A stretch of 64,000 nucleotides of DNA, taken from positions 62,001 to 126,000 of the forward strand of contig JAKVAR010000029.1 in the NCBI GenBank assembly GCA_022447585.1, given 5' to 3'. Every line of letters starts with the position of its first letter. Within the stretch, counting starts at the first letter, position 1. Made by a program: the position numbers and the translations under genes. The notes under the pieces were generated by a model. That model ran no database searches, was not told the origin of the DNA, and saw only the letters and a program-made list of their open reading frames with translations. The DNA comes from Crocinitomicaceae bacterium (GTDB lineage Bacteria > Bacteroidota > Bacteroidia > Flavobacteriales_D > Crocinitomicaceae). This document shows positions 8,238 to 17,566 of this stretch, in pieces.

Positions 8238-9194
8238 CTAGATCTCTGATATCATGTTTACGTCAACATTATCCAGCATGGTCTTTACCAACATCGATAA
8301 ATCGTACCTTTCTTGCCATGCCCAATCTTCACGCGCACGAGAATCATCAATTGATCCAGGCCAAGTATCCGCAATTTCCTGTCTAAAATCTGGAGTATAA
8401 CTGATATCAAAATCAGGTATATGCTTCTTAATTTCATCCGAAATTTCTTTAGGACTAAAACTGCATCCCGACAAATTGTATGATGATCTTATATTAACAT
8501 TTTCCTTTGGAGCCTCCATTAATTCTATAGTTGCTCGAATCGCATCCTCCATGTACATCATTGGTAATGCTGTATCTTCAGCTAAGAAGCAAGAAAAATC
8601 GTTTCCTAGTTTCGCCTGATAAAAGATATCTACTGCATAGTCAGTAGTTCCTCCACCCGGTAGACTAGTATATGAAATTAATCCAGGATAGCGAATACTT
8701 CTTACATCTACTCCGTAATTATTAAAGTAGTATTCACACCACCTCTCACCAGCTTGCTTTGATATTCCATAAACCGTAGTCGGTTCCATAACCGTTAACT
8801 GTGGTGTATTTCTCTGCGGAGTTGTTGGTCCAAAAACAGCAATAGAACTAGGCCAAAAAATCTTATCCAAATACCCTTCTTTCGCTAGGTCCAGAATAGT
8901 AAAAAGACCATCCATATTCAATTGCCATGCAAATGCAGGATTTTTCTCGGCAGTAGCACTTAATAGCGCAGCTAACAAATAAACTTCACTGATTTCTTCG
9001 GATATAATAAAGTCTCTAACCTCTTCTTTCTTCAAAATATCCATTTGAACATAAGGCCCTCCTACTAGTTTTTCAGGGCAATCGGCGTGTAAGTCAGCGG
9101 CATAAACATTGTCATTTCCATGTTTTACCCTTAAATTCAAAACAAGTTCAGTTCCGATTTGGCCGCAAGCACCAATGATAATTATCTTTTTCAT
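8238..9194 (-). CDS. L-threonine 3-dehydrogenase, short-chain (epimerase-like) type
   Basis: The 318-residue protein belongs to the extended short-chain dehydrogenase family. It has the NAD-binding IIIIGACGQIGTEL at residues 4-17, the D34/D52 region (AADL, MDILKKEEV), the SSIAVFGPTTP segment near 116-126 and the catalytic pair Y142/K146 in VYGISKQAGE. GGGTTDYAVDIFYQA and the overall length match the Flavobacterium-type threonine dehydrogenase, which oxidises L-threonine to 2-amino-3-oxobutyrate. The partner gene kbl is not in the window. A general epimerase function cannot be excluded from sequence alone. Confidence 0.85.
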   Translation of the reverse strand: MKKIIIIGACGQIGTELVLNLRVKHGNDNVYAADLHADCPEKLVGGPYVQMDILKKEEVRDFIISEEISEVYLLAALLSATAEKNPAFAWQLNMDGLFTILDLAKEGYLDKIFWPSSIAVFGPTTPQRNTPQLTVMEPTTVYGISKQAGERWCEYYFNNYGVDVRSIRYPGLISYTSLPGGGTTDYAVDIFYQAKLGNDFSCFLAEDTALPMMYMEDAIRATIELMEAPKENVNIRSSYNLSGCSFSPKEISDEIKKHIPDFDISYTPDFRQEIADTWPGSIDDSRAREDWAWQERYDLSMLVKTMLDNVDVNMISEI

Positions 9195-9315
9195 AATTCT
9201 GAGTTGAATGCAAATAGAAATATTTTTTTTTCAAATTCCTAAGAGATAAACCAAAAATTAACGCTTTATCATTTTAATGACAAAAATCATTTTTTCACTG
9301 GTGCGCTTATGTTAA

Positions 9316-9344
9316 TTTTGACAAATTCGTTACCTTTATATTTA
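9316..9344 (+). promoter_or_regulatory. Possible promoter of hmgA-hpd
   Basis: TTTTG (9316-9320) and TATATTTA (9337-9344) resemble -33 and -7 boxes with a 19 bp offset. The predicted 5' leader would be about 105 bases, in which I see no riboswitch. Confidence 0.3.
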
Positions 9345-9455
9345 TGTGGATAGGATTAAAAGATCATTTGAATTACCTCATCAAGAGAAACCCAGAGTGA
9401 AAAGGGCTTAAATCAAGTGGAATACTAAATTTATAAATGAATTAAATTATTACAC

Positions 9456-10613
9456 ATGCCTTTTTATCAAAAACTGGGGAAGATCCCACATAAAAGACAC
9501 ACAATTTTCCGCAAGGAAGACGGAGGGTTACATCACGAGCAACTTTTCGGAACCGCTGGATTCGATGGAATGTCAGCATTATTATATCACCTTGAGCCAC
9601 CAACAATCATTAAAGATTTTATTGGAACTAAAGATGTGCGTCCTGAAATAGCTGAAGACCGCCAGCTTCAAATGCGCAGTATAATGGGCTATAAGGTTGA
9701 GCCTAAAGACGACTTTTTAGAAAGTCGAGTTCCTGTATTGGTCAATGACGACTGCGAGATTGTATTATCTTCTCCAAAGAAATCATTGAGAGATTACTTC
9801 TACAAAAATGCAGATTGCGATGAAGTTATTTTTATCCATAAAGGAACAGGTAAATTAAGAACACAATTAGGTAATATTGAATTCAAATACGGAGATTACT
9901 TAGTAATCCCAAGAGGAATGATTTATCAAGTCGATTTCGACTCAGAGGACAACAGATTATTTATCGTTGAATCTAAACATCCAATCTTTACCCCAAAAAG
10001 ATACAGGAATTGGTTTGGTCAATTATTAGAACACAGCCCTTTTTGCGAGCGTGACTTCAGACCACCGACAGAGTTAGAAACTCATGCTGAAAAGGGGGAC
10101 TTTTTAGTGAAAACGAAGAAACAAGGCATCTTATATTCATACACATATGCATCGCATCCGTTTGATGTTGTTGGATGGGATGGATATAATTATCCCTATG
10201 CTTTCTCAATACATGATTTTGAACCAATAACAGGGCGAGTGCATTTACCCCCTCCAATTCATCAAACTTTTGAAACAAGTGCATTTGTTATTTGCTCTTT
10301 TGTTCCAAGACTTTACGACTATCACCCGGAATCTATTCCAGCTCCATACAACCATAGTAACATTGACTCAGACGAGGTTCTTTATTATGTAGATGGTGAT
10401 TTTATGAGTAGAAATAACATTCAAAAAGGACAAATCACTTTGCACCCTGCAGGACTTCCTCACGGACCTCATCCAGGAGCATACGAAAGAAGTATTGGAA
10501 AAAAAGAAACTCAAGAGCTGGCAGTAATGGTTGATACATTTAAACCATTAAAAATGACAAAGCAGGCTTTAGAACTGGAATTTAAAGATTACTATAAATC
10601 ATGGCTTCATTAA
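9456..10613 (+). CDS. hmgA: Homogentisate 1,2-dioxygenase
   Basis: This 385-residue protein opens the aromatic ring of homogentisate to maleylacetoacetate in tyrosine and phenylalanine catabolism. It shows the family start (YQKLGKIPHKRHTIFRKEDG) and a C-terminal cupin with likely iron ligands H300 and E307 in YNHSNIDSDEVLYYV and H336 in GLPHGPHPG. It is followed 37 bp later by 4-hydroxyphenylpyruvate dioxygenase, the preceding enzyme in the pathway. Fumarylacetoacetase is not in the window. Confidence 0.93.
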   Translation: MPFYQKLGKIPHKRHTIFRKEDGGLHHEQLFGTAGFDGMSALLYHLEPPTIIKDFIGTKDVRPEIAEDRQLQMRSIMGYKVEPKDDFLESRVPVLVNDDCEIVLSSPKKSLRDYFYKNADCDEVIFIHKGTGKLRTQLGNIEFKYGDYLVIPRGMIYQVDFDSEDNRLFIVESKHPIFTPKRYRNWFGQLLEHSPFCERDFRPPTELETHAEKGDFLVKTKKQGILYSYTYASHPFDVVGWDGYNYPYAFSIHDFEPITGRVHLPPPIHQTFETSAFVICSFVPRLYDYHPESIPAPYNHSNIDSDEVLYYVDGDFMSRNNIQKGQITLHPAGLPHGPHPGAYERSIGKKETQELAVMVDTFKPLKMTKQALELEFKDYYKSWLH

Positions 10614-10650
10614 GAAGCTGATACAATATTATTATAAAGACTATTGAAAG

Positions 10651-11817
10651 ATGGCAGAAAAAACAACACCTCAAAGTGTAAACTACGGATTAGAAAAGAT
10701 ATTTGAAGGAGCTCAAGACTTCTTACCTTTACTAGGAACTGATTACGTAGAATTTTACGTAGGTAACGCAAAACAAGCAGCACACTTTTATAAAACGGCA
10801 TTCGGATTTCAATCATACGCTTATGCAGGATTGGAAACTGGGATGAAAGATCGTGCTTCATATGTTCTTAAACAAGATAAAATTAGACTAGTATTAACAA
10901 CTGGGTTGAATAGTGAGTCTCCAATTGGAGAGCACGTGAAAAAGCATGGTGACGGTGTGAAAATTGTTGCTTTATGGGTTGAGGATGCAAGAAAAGCGTA
11001 TGAAGAAACCACAAGCCGTGGAGCTAAATCATACATGGAACCAACAGTTGAAACTGATGAACATGGTGAAGTAGTTAGAGCCGGGATCTATACTTATGGA
11101 GAAACAGTTCACATGTTTGTTGAGCGGAAAAACTATAAAGGAGAATTTTTACCTGGTTACCAGAAATGGGAATCCGATTATAACCCTGAACCTACTGGAT
11201 TGAAATTTATCGATCACATGGTAGGTAATGTTGGCTGGAATGAAATGAACACTTGGGTTAAGTGGTATGAAGATGTAATGGGATTTGTAAACTTCCTTTC
11301 TTTTGATGACAAACAAATTCATACTGAATACTCAGCTTTAATGTCAAAAGTGATGTCGAATGGTAACGGAAGAATTAAATTCCCTATCAATGAGCCAGCA
11401 GAAGGAAAGAAACGTTCTCAAATTGAAGAGTACCTGGATTTCTATGAGGGTCCTGGAGTTCAGCACATCGCTGTTGCGACAGATGATATCATCAAAACTG
11501 TAGCTGATTTAAGAAGTCGAGGTATTGAGTTCTTATCAACCCCACCCGAAGAATATTATAAAGCAGTGCCTATTCGTCTGGAAGAACATAATCATAAATT
11601 AAAAGAAGATATCGATACATTGATGTCTTTAGGAATTATGATTGACGCTGATGAAGAAGGTTACTTATTGCAAATTTTCACGAAACCAGTTGAAGATAGA
11701 CCAACTTTATTCTTCGAGATCATTCAAAGAATGGGTGCTCTTGGCTTTGGCGCAGGTAACTTCAAAGCACTCTTTGAATCTATAGAAAGAGAGCAAGCAA
11801 AAAGAGGAACACTATAG
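10651..11817 (+). CDS. hpd: 4-hydroxyphenylpyruvate dioxygenase
   Basis: The 388-residue protein converts 4-hydroxyphenylpyruvate to homogentisate. It consists of two vicinal-oxygen-chelate halves. The iron ligands are visible as H189 in FIDHMVGNV, H272 in GVQHIAVATDDI and E356 in LFFEIIQRMG. The tail GFGAGNFKALFESIEREQA is typical of the family. It forms an operon with hmgA and ends at a clear terminator. Confidence 0.96.
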   Translation: MAEKTTPQSVNYGLEKIFEGAQDFLPLLGTDYVEFYVGNAKQAAHFYKTAFGFQSYAYAGLETGMKDRASYVLKQDKIRLVLTTGLNSESPIGEHVKKHGDGVKIVALWVEDARKAYEETTSRGAKSYMEPTVETDEHGEVVRAGIYTYGETVHMFVERKNYKGEFLPGYQKWESDYNPEPTGLKFIDHMVGNVGWNEMNTWVKWYEDVMGFVNFLSFDDKQIHTEYSALMSKVMSNGNGRIKFPINEPAEGKKRSQIEEYLDFYEGPGVQHIAVATDDIIKTVADLRSRGIEFLSTPPEEYYKAVPIRLEEHNHKLKEDIDTLMSLGIMIDADEEGYLLQIFTKPVEDRPTLFFEIIQRMGALGFGAGNFKALFESIEREQAKRGTL

Positions 11818-11838
11818 TTTTATATTCTCTACAATTTC

Positions 11839-11873
11839 AAAAGCCATGCATTCCAAGAATACATGGCTTTTTT
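11839..11873 (+). terminator. Terminator of hmgA-hpd
   Basis: AAAAGCCATG (11839-11848) pairs with CATGGCTTTT (11862-11871), followed by T residues. Confidence 0.85.
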
Positions 11874-11957
11874 AATACCATTCACCGATATATTACAATT
11901 CACCGAATAATAACCACAACTCACCTATTAGCACTCTGTAAATGTAAACAGCTTCCC

Positions 11958-11965
11958 TAGATTTG
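11958..11965 (+). promoter_or_regulatory. Putative -7 box of the LiaF-like/LytS/LytT operon
   Basis: TAGATTTG fits TAnnTTTG and lies 20 bases before the ATG at 11985. No -33 TTG is evident. Confidence 0.45.
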
Positions 11966-11984
11966 AATCATAAAACACAACAAC

Positions 11985-12740
11985 ATGGAAAGTTTAAATA
12001 AAGACAGAGCAACAAGACATCAAAAATCGAAGATCCTAGCGGGAATATTAATTATAGGATTTGGAATCATTTTCCTAATGGACAGAACTGGGATGCATGT
12101 ACCACACTGGATTCTATCTTGGAAAACAATTCTAATTGCTGCTGGAGCAGTTACATTGTACAAGCATAACTTCATGCATTTCTTCGGATACGTTATGATT
12201 GGTGTTGGTGGAATTTTTATGTTAAATGAAGTATATCCGGACATGGTTGATCGCAGGTTAATTCTACCAATATTGGTTATCGTATTCGGAACAATCACAA
12301 TCGTAAAAGCAATTAAGCCCGGAAAAAATAACAGAAGAAGACGCGGCAAGCCGGGAAAGTCATTCGCCTTTGATGGAGAAGTTGATGTTGAATCGGATGA
12401 TTTTATTAGTGCATCGACATTTTTCGGAGGCGTGACTAAAAATATAGTAACCAAAAACTTTAAAGGTGCAGATTTTGTCACGGCTTTTGGAGGGACAGAA
12501 ATCAACATGACGAAAGCAGATATGCAAGAACCGGTATCAGTAAATTCTAATACAGTCTTTGGAGGATTAACAATCATTGTTCCTTCAAACTGGAAAATCA
12601 ATTCGGAATTAACTACCGCTTTTGGGTCCGTAGAAGATAAACGTCCAATCATGAATGATTCAGCGCAAGACCCAAGTAAAACATTAACTTTAAAAGGAAA
12701 TTGCTTCTTTGGGGGAGTTGAAATACACAGCTATATATAA
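11985..12740 (+). CDS. LiaF-like membrane protein
   Basis: The 251-residue protein has about four membrane helices in its first 110 residues (LiaI/DUF5668-like), an RRRRGKPGK basic stretch, and a C-terminal domain with repeated FFGG/FGG turns (ASTFFGGVTKN, TAFGGTEINM, TVFGGLTIIVP, NCFFGGVEIH) typical of the cell-wall-active antibiotic response domain of LiaF/VraT proteins. In Firmicutes LiaF inhibits its sensor kinase. Here a LytS-type kinase and a LytTR regulator follow without a gap, so a role in envelope sensing is a reasonable inference. Confidence 0.85.
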   Translation: MESLNKDRATRHQKSKILAGILIIGFGIIFLMDRTGMHVPHWILSWKTILIAAGAVTLYKHNFMHFFGYVMIGVGGIFMLNEVYPDMVDRRLILPILVIVFGTITIVKAIKPGKNNRRRRGKPGKSFAFDGEVDVESDDFISASTFFGGVTKNIVTKNFKGADFVTAFGGTEINMTKADMQEPVSVNSNTVFGGLTIIVPSNWKINSELTTAFGSVEDKRPIMNDSAQDPSKTLTLKGNCFFGGVEIHSYI

Positions 12741-13787
12741 ATGAAACCTGCTAAGAAAAAATATGGTGCAATATCCAAGAGAATGGTCAAAACAATCATT
12801 CTTTTGGTGCTCATAGCTATTGCTCAATACACTATACTGAGTGCTCAAGATTTTTCGAAGCGAATTATCCTAACAGATGTTATTTCCACCTTAATTTTCA
12901 CGATTACTTTTACGAGTATCATCTATATCATTCAGCATTACTACCACTCCAAGGAAGTATTGAACGTCCCCAACATCAGTACAATTGTACTTTTTTCATT
13001 CCTTACTATTCTTTGGAGTCATTTAGCAACCAGCGCCTTTGCTGAAACAACAAAAGCCTATAATGATTTTTACAATTTAACCTTCACACTAAAAAGTATC
13101 CTTATCGTTTTAGTGTATATCATTTGTCACCTTATCTTTTGGATTGACCAGCAAAAAGTACAAGAAGTTCGAATTCAAAAATTTGCCATTGAAAAAGAAA
13201 AAGAAGCCAATCGCATCGAGATGAATAGCTTGCAGCAACAGTTCAAGCCACATTTTTTATTTAACAGCTTAAATTCAATTAATGCCTTAACTATTTCTAA
13301 TCCAGTAGAAGCACAAAAGATGGTGCATTTACTTTCTGAATTTATGCGTTGCGCCATTAACGTAAATCAATCAGACTTAGTTTATTTAGATCAAGAAATA
13401 CGCCACATTCAATTGTATACCGACATCGAAAAAGTACGTTTCGGCAGCAGATTAGAAGTGAACTACAACGTTCCAAAGGATCTAAAAAAGCATAAGTTAC
13501 CCTCATTAATTCTCCAACCTGTTATTGAGAATGCCATTAAGTATGGACTCTATGATAGCACTGATGTAGTTTCTATTGAAATCAATGTTGAAAAATTGAA
13601 CCATAACTTAATCATTTCAATTTCCAATCCATTTGACCCGGATACGCAATCAGCATCAAAAGGCACGGGATATGGCTTACAGTCTATTGAAAAAAAAATG
13701 TTGATTCTATACAATCAATCTAACCTACTTCAGACCAATGCAGAGAATAAACTATTTACTACCACTTTGAAAATTCCTCAGCAATGA
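12741..13787 (+). CDS. LytS/YehU-type sensor histidine kinase
   Basis: The 348-residue protein has about four membrane segments in its first 135 residues, no large extracytoplasmic domain, and then the His_kinase (LytS family) box LQQQFKPHFLFNSLNSI with phospho-acceptor H171. LILQPVIENAIKYGL is the N-box of the ATPase domain and GYGLQSIEKK is the G region. It starts directly after the LiaF-like stop and overlaps the response regulator by 4 bp (ATGA). Confidence 0.93.
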   Translation: MKPAKKKYGAISKRMVKTIILLVLIAIAQYTILSAQDFSKRIILTDVISTLIFTITFTSIIYIIQHYYHSKEVLNVPNISTIVLFSFLTILWSHLATSAFAETTKAYNDFYNLTFTLKSILIVLVYIICHLIFWIDQQKVQEVRIQKFAIEKEKEANRIEMNSLQQQFKPHFLFNSLNSINALTISNPVEAQKMVHLLSEFMRCAINVNQSDLVYLDQEIRHIQLYTDIEKVRFGSRLEVNYNVPKDLKKHKLPSLILQPVIENAIKYGLYDSTDVVSIEINVEKLNHNLIISISNPFDPDTQSASKGTGYGLQSIEKKMLILYNQSNLLQTNAENKLFTTTLKIPQQ

Positions 13788-14518
13788 AAAAAGTAATCAT
13801 TATTGACGATGAACCTTTAGCGCGTTCAATTATCAAATCATATTTAAGCAAGCACAAAGACTTAGAAATAATCGAAGAATGCAATAATGGATTTGAAGGA
13901 ATAAAATCTATAGATAAAAACAAACCTGACCTCATTTTTTTAGATATTCAAATGCCGAAAATCAATGGTTTTGAAATGTTAGAATTAATTGATCAAAATC
14001 CAGGTGTAATCTTTACCACTGCGTTTGATGAATATGCCATTAAAGCGTTTGAAACTTCTGCTATTGATTATTTACTGAAGCCATTTACACAGGAACGATT
14101 TGACAAAGCCGTACAAAAATGGATATTCAGTAGAACTTCATCAGCAGATAAGGAAGTGATTGCAAACACTAGTAAAAAGCAACCAGATGAAGATTTAAGA
14201 ATCGTAGTAAAAGAGGGCACGGATATTAAAATCATTCCAACGGATAGTGTGCTATATATTGAAGCTTACGATGATTACGTGAAGATTCACACAAATCAAA
14301 AGTATTACGTCAAAAAGAAAACGATGATCTACTATGAAAAGACTTTAAATACTAAAGATTTTTTACGAATCCACAGATCGTATATCATCAATATCAATGA
14401 GCTTACACGTATAGAATCTTATGAGAAAAACAGTTATCGCGCTACTTTAAAAAACGGTGCGAAAATTCCAATTTCTAGAAGTTCATATAGCGGATTAAAA
14501 GAAATCTTGGGACTTTAG
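13784..14518 (+). CDS. LytTR response regulator
   Basis: The 244-residue protein has an N-terminal receiver domain (IIDDEPLAR, phospho-acceptor D54 in IFLDIQMPKING, TAFDEYAIKAFE, and K98 in YLLKPF) and a C-terminal LytTR DNA-binding domain from about residue 139 (VLYIEAYDDYVKIHT ... FLRIHRSYIININ). It is the partner of the upstream kinase and probably controls envelope-related genes. Confidence 0.95.
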   Translation: MKKVIIIDDEPLARSIIKSYLSKHKDLEIIEECNNGFEGIKSIDKNKPDLIFLDIQMPKINGFEMLELIDQNPGVIFTTAFDEYAIKAFETSAIDYLLKPFTQERFDKAVQKWIFSRTSSADKEVIANTSKKQPDEDLRIVVKEGTDIKIIPTDSVLYIEAYDDYVKIHTNQKYYVKKKTMIYYEKTLNTKDFLRIHRSYIININELTRIESYEKNSYRATLKNGAKIPISRSSYSGLKEILGL

Positions 14519-14560
14519 TTTTTGATGATAATCGTCATGTATTAACCGCTTTTATTTCCC

Positions 14561-14568
14561 TAAATTTG
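14561..14568 (+). promoter_or_regulatory. -7 box of the tryptophan dioxygenase gene
   Basis: TAAATTTG lies 21 bases before the ATG at 14590. A possible TTG start at 14566 would fall inside this box, which favours the ATG. Confidence 0.6.
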
Positions 14569-14589
14569 GAGCATAAGAATATTAGCAAT

Positions 14590-15555
14590 ATGAATAGAGA
14601 AGAATTACTTAAAGCAATTGACGAAAAATACGAAGCAATGGGACAAAATCCCGATGTGCATTTGTCTGGATTACTTTATGCTGAGCCAACGAAATACTGG
14701 GACTACATTCAAGTTGATGCTTTACTTGGTTTACAAGCTATGAAAACGACATTGAAAGACGAGATGGTTTTCATCATGTATCACCAAATTAATGAACTTT
14801 TATTCAAAATGATTCTTTGGGAAATGGAACAAATTTCAGAAGATAATTCTATTTCTACGCAAAAATTCGCTAAACACCTTTACAGAATCAGTCGATATTT
14901 CGACATGCTTTCGAACTCATTTACAATTATGGGTGACGGAATGGATGTTGATCAATACATGAAATTCAGAGATACTTTAACGCCTGCAAGTGGTTTCCAA
15001 AGTGCTCAATACCGCAAAATTGAATTTGCGTCTACTGAATTAATCAACCTTATTGACTTTAGATTTAGAAAAACAATTGATCGTAATACGCCTTATTCTC
15101 ATGCGTTTGACAACTTATACTGGCAGGTTGCCGGCATTGACTATTCTACAGGTAAAAAGACTAAATTGATGACTAACTTTGAAGAAAAGTACAAAGAAGA
15201 GTTCATCGGTTTCATGAAAAAATACAACACAACGAACCTTTGGACAAAATTCAAAGAGTTACCAGAAGAAGAGCGCAACGATATCGACTTAGTGAATGCA
15301 ATGCGTCATTATGATCATACTGTGAATGTGAGTTGGGTTATGCATCACTTAAACGCTGCCCGCAAGTATTTGAACAGTGGAGAAACAAGTGTTGAAGCTA
15401 CTGGAGGAAGTGAATGGCAAAAATACATGCACCCGAAGTATCAGCGAAGAATTTTCTTCCCAGAATTATGGTCTGAGACAGAATTAGAAAACTGGGGAGA
15501 TGAAGCTATTGTGAAAGAAGAAGTTTTATCTGAACTAAGTAAGATTAGAGTCTAA
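14590..15555 (+). CDS. kynA: Tryptophan 2,3-dioxygenase
   Basis: This heme enzyme oxidises L-tryptophan to N-formylkynurenine. The 321-residue protein shows the family motifs LSGLLYAEPTKYWDYIQVD, FIMYHQINELLFKMILWEM (substrate-binding His in YHQ), RYFDMLSNSF, LTPASGFQSAQYRKIEF and VSWVMHHLNAARKYL (heme-ligand His region). I chose the ATG at 14590; the frame is open to a TTG at 14566, but that lies in the promoter box. No other kynurenine-pathway gene is next to it. Confidence 0.93.
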   Translation: MNREELLKAIDEKYEAMGQNPDVHLSGLLYAEPTKYWDYIQVDALLGLQAMKTTLKDEMVFIMYHQINELLFKMILWEMEQISEDNSISTQKFAKHLYRISRYFDMLSNSFTIMGDGMDVDQYMKFRDTLTPASGFQSAQYRKIEFASTELINLIDFRFRKTIDRNTPYSHAFDNLYWQVAGIDYSTGKKTKLMTNFEEKYKEEFIGFMKKYNTTNLWTKFKELPEEERNDIDLVNAMRHYDHTVNVSWVMHHLNAARKYLNSGETSVEATGGSEWQKYMHPKYQRRIFFPELWSETELENWGDEAIVKEEVLSELSKIRV

Positions 15556-15569
15556 TTCTAACGAATCAC

Positions 15570-15577
15570 TATCTTTG
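15570..15577 (+). promoter_or_regulatory. -7 box of purE
   Basis: TATCTTTG is a perfect TAnnTTTG match 15 bases before the purE ATG. Confidence 0.6.
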
Positions 15578-15592
15578 CACAAAACTTAAGAC

Positions 15593-16081
15593 ATGGTAGA
15601 AGTAGGAATCATTATGGGAAGCACATCGGATTTACCGGTTATGCAAGATGCAGCAGATTTTTTAACAGATCTAGGTATTGAATTCGAATTGGATATCGTT
15701 TCAGCTCATAGAACTCCTGAGAAAATGTATGACTACGCAAAGAGTGCTCATAAGCGTGGATTGAAAGTGATTATTGCCGGTGCCGGCGGTGCAGCTCACT
15801 TGCCTGGAATGACAGCCTCTCTTACTCCACTTCCAGTGATTGGTGTTCCTGTGAAATCTAGTAACTCCATTGATGGCTGGGACAGCATCCTATCTATTCT
15901 TCAAATGCCTGGAGGAATTCCTGTTGCAACTGTTGCCTTAAACGGAGCAAAAAACGCTGGTATTTTAGCTGCTAAAATCATTGGATCTTCTAACCCAGAA
16001 GTATTAATTCGCATGGAAGAATACATGGAAGAGTTAAAGCAAAAAGTATTGGCAGGTGCTGAGTCTGTGAAAAAGGGGTAG
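15593..16081 (+). CDS. purE: N5-carboxyaminoimidazole ribonucleotide mutase
   Basis: PurE class I converts N5-CAIR to CAIR in purine synthesis. The 162-residue protein has the phosphate-binding GSTSDLPVM at residues 10-18, [13 protein letters not shown] near 39-51, [16 protein letters not shown] near 61-76 and the GVPV...[19 protein letters not shown] active-site segment. purK is not adjacent; purE appears to be a single gene. Confidence 0.96.
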   Translation: MVEVGIIMGSTSDLPVMQDAADFLTDLGIEFELDIVSAHRTPEKMYDYAKSAHKRGLKVIIAGAGGAAHLPGMTASLTPLPVIGVPVKSSNSIDGWDSILSILQMPGGIPVATVALNGAKNAGILAAKIIGSSNPEVLIRMEEYMEELKQKVLAGAESVKKG

Positions 16082-16173
16082 TGAATCCAATTCTTTATCG
16101 GAGACTATTATAATTACCTTATCATCGTAAGATGAAAAAACAACACTACACCTTCCCTTCCGATCTAGTCAAA

Positions 16174-16209
16174 ACAAAAAAACGGCTTAGGCAAAACCTA
16201 AACCGTTTT
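16174..16209 (-). terminator. Terminator after the LRR gene
   Basis: On the minus strand AAAACGGTTTAGG pairs with CCTAAGCCGTTTT (one G-T pair) and is followed by a T run. It lies 35 bp after the stop of the gene at 16245-17429 and may also stop purE transcripts. Confidence 0.8.
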
Positions 16210-16244
16210 CAAATCCAATTTATGCTTATTAAGCAAATTCTCGA

Positions 16245-17429
16245 TTAGTCTTTGATGAACTTTTCACGAATAATGCCTCTCTCTGTTTCTACTTGTAATA
16301 TGTATACTCCATTTGCCAATTCAGAAACATCAATTGTGTTTGATGATGATAAACTTGCTTGGATTTCATTGCCCATAGAACCGATAATTGAGATTGAATT
16401 AACCTCATTTTCTAACACAATTGTAAGTATTGAAGAACTTGGGTTAGGATAAATTGATAAATCTTGAACTAAATCAACTTCATTAACCGCCAAAGGATAG
16501 TTACAATCTAAACTGAAACTTGATGCAGGGTCAATGCTTGTCCAGTTTGTTGTACTCCATGTAGCGTCATCAACCTGAATACAAGTTAAATTCGGATTAT
16601 CTGAAGCTGCAAAAAGAGAAAAATTAACATTATTTCCATTAGCGACATTCAAAATACTCAAATCGTTAACCGTACAATTTAAAACCTGTAAAGCAGTATT
16701 AGCACCTAAATCTAAAAGACTTATGTTATTTACGCCACAATATAAATTACCTAAAGCAAGATTATTACTTACATCTAAGGAAGTCAGATTATTTCCAGCG
16801 CAAGAAAACCAGGATAAATCCGTACAATTGGAAACATCAATACTTGACAAATCATTAAAATGACAAACAAAGTAAACCAAAGCAGTATTGTTACTGACAT
16901 CAATACTCGTTAGATCATTATTATCGCAACTAAAGTTAGATAACAAAAGATTATTACTTACATCTAAACTTGTTAAGTCATTATCACTACAGTGAATTGC
17001 CCCAATATTTGGGTTATTACTCAAATCCAAACTAGTCAAGTTATTTAGCATACAATCTATCCCCTCAAGAGCAATGTTGCTACTAAGATCTAAAGTGCTA
17101 ATACCCGTATTTCTGCAGTCTAAATAGGTCATAGCAACATTCGCACTGACATCAATGGTTCCTAAGCTATTGCCTCGAACATATAAACCATCCACATTAA
17201 TAAAAGCTTCAATTCCAGTCAAATCCGTTATTCCTAGGTTATTTGCGAAAATATCTCCAGTGAACGCTGTAGCTTCACTTACTTGAATTTCAGCATCACC
17301 ATTTGTGTTAATCGCAGAATTTCCAACTAAGTATGCTTTCAAGTTTGCATCTGGAATGTTGACGTCTTGAGCGAAGGTTCCAAAACCTAAAGTGCTTAGC
17401 GCAATAGCTAATAGTAATCTTTTTTTCAT
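16245..17429 (-). CDS. T9SS-secreted leucine-rich repeat protein
   Basis: The 394-residue protein has a signal peptide (MKKRLLLAIALSTLGFGTFAQ) and about ten tandem repeats of 21 residues with the pattern LTSLDVSNN..L..L.C..N, an LRR variant common in Bacteroidota surface proteins. The last ~75 residues (VQDLSIYPNPSSSILTIVL ... ELANGVYILQV ... REKFIKD) are a T9SS sorting domain. It is probably a secreted binding protein; its ligand is unknown. Confidence 0.9.
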   Translation of the reverse strand: MKKRLLLAIALSTLGFGTFAQDVNIPDANLKAYLVGNSAINTNGDAEIQVSEATAFTGDIFANNLGITDLTGIEAFINVDGLYVRGNSLGTIDVSANVAMTYLDCRNTGISTLDLSSNIALEGIDCMLNNLTSLDLSNNPNIGAIHCSDNDLTSLDVSNNLLLSNFSCDNNDLTSIDVSNNTALVYFVCHFNDLSSIDVSNCTDLSWFSCAGNNLTSLDVSNNLALGNLYCGVNNISLLDLGANTALQVLNCTVNDLSILNVANGNNVNFSLFAASDNPNLTCIQVDDATWSTTNWTSIDPASSFSLDCNYPLAVNEVDLVQDLSIYPNPSSSILTIVLENEVNSISIIGSMGNEIQASLSSSNTIDVSELANGVYILQVETERGIIREKFIKD

Positions 17430-17566
17430 AGATTATTTTTTAGTGTTATTGAATCAAATCTGCAAAATTTTCATACTTCAACCTAATAATTAGAAGGGGA
17501 CAAAAGGGGTGACACCCATATAAAAGACTAAAAATGAGCAAAAAAATAGAATTGATGATCAGCGAC

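Noticed and set aside
11874..11893. AATACCATTCAC as a further dyad site (also at 25966)
   Set aside because: Only the left arm is present; the right arm 8 bases on is not GGTATT-like.
12020..12652. 210-codon minus-strand frame opposite the LiaF-like gene
   Set aside because: The plus-strand frame has clear domains and operon context; the minus frame resembles no protein.
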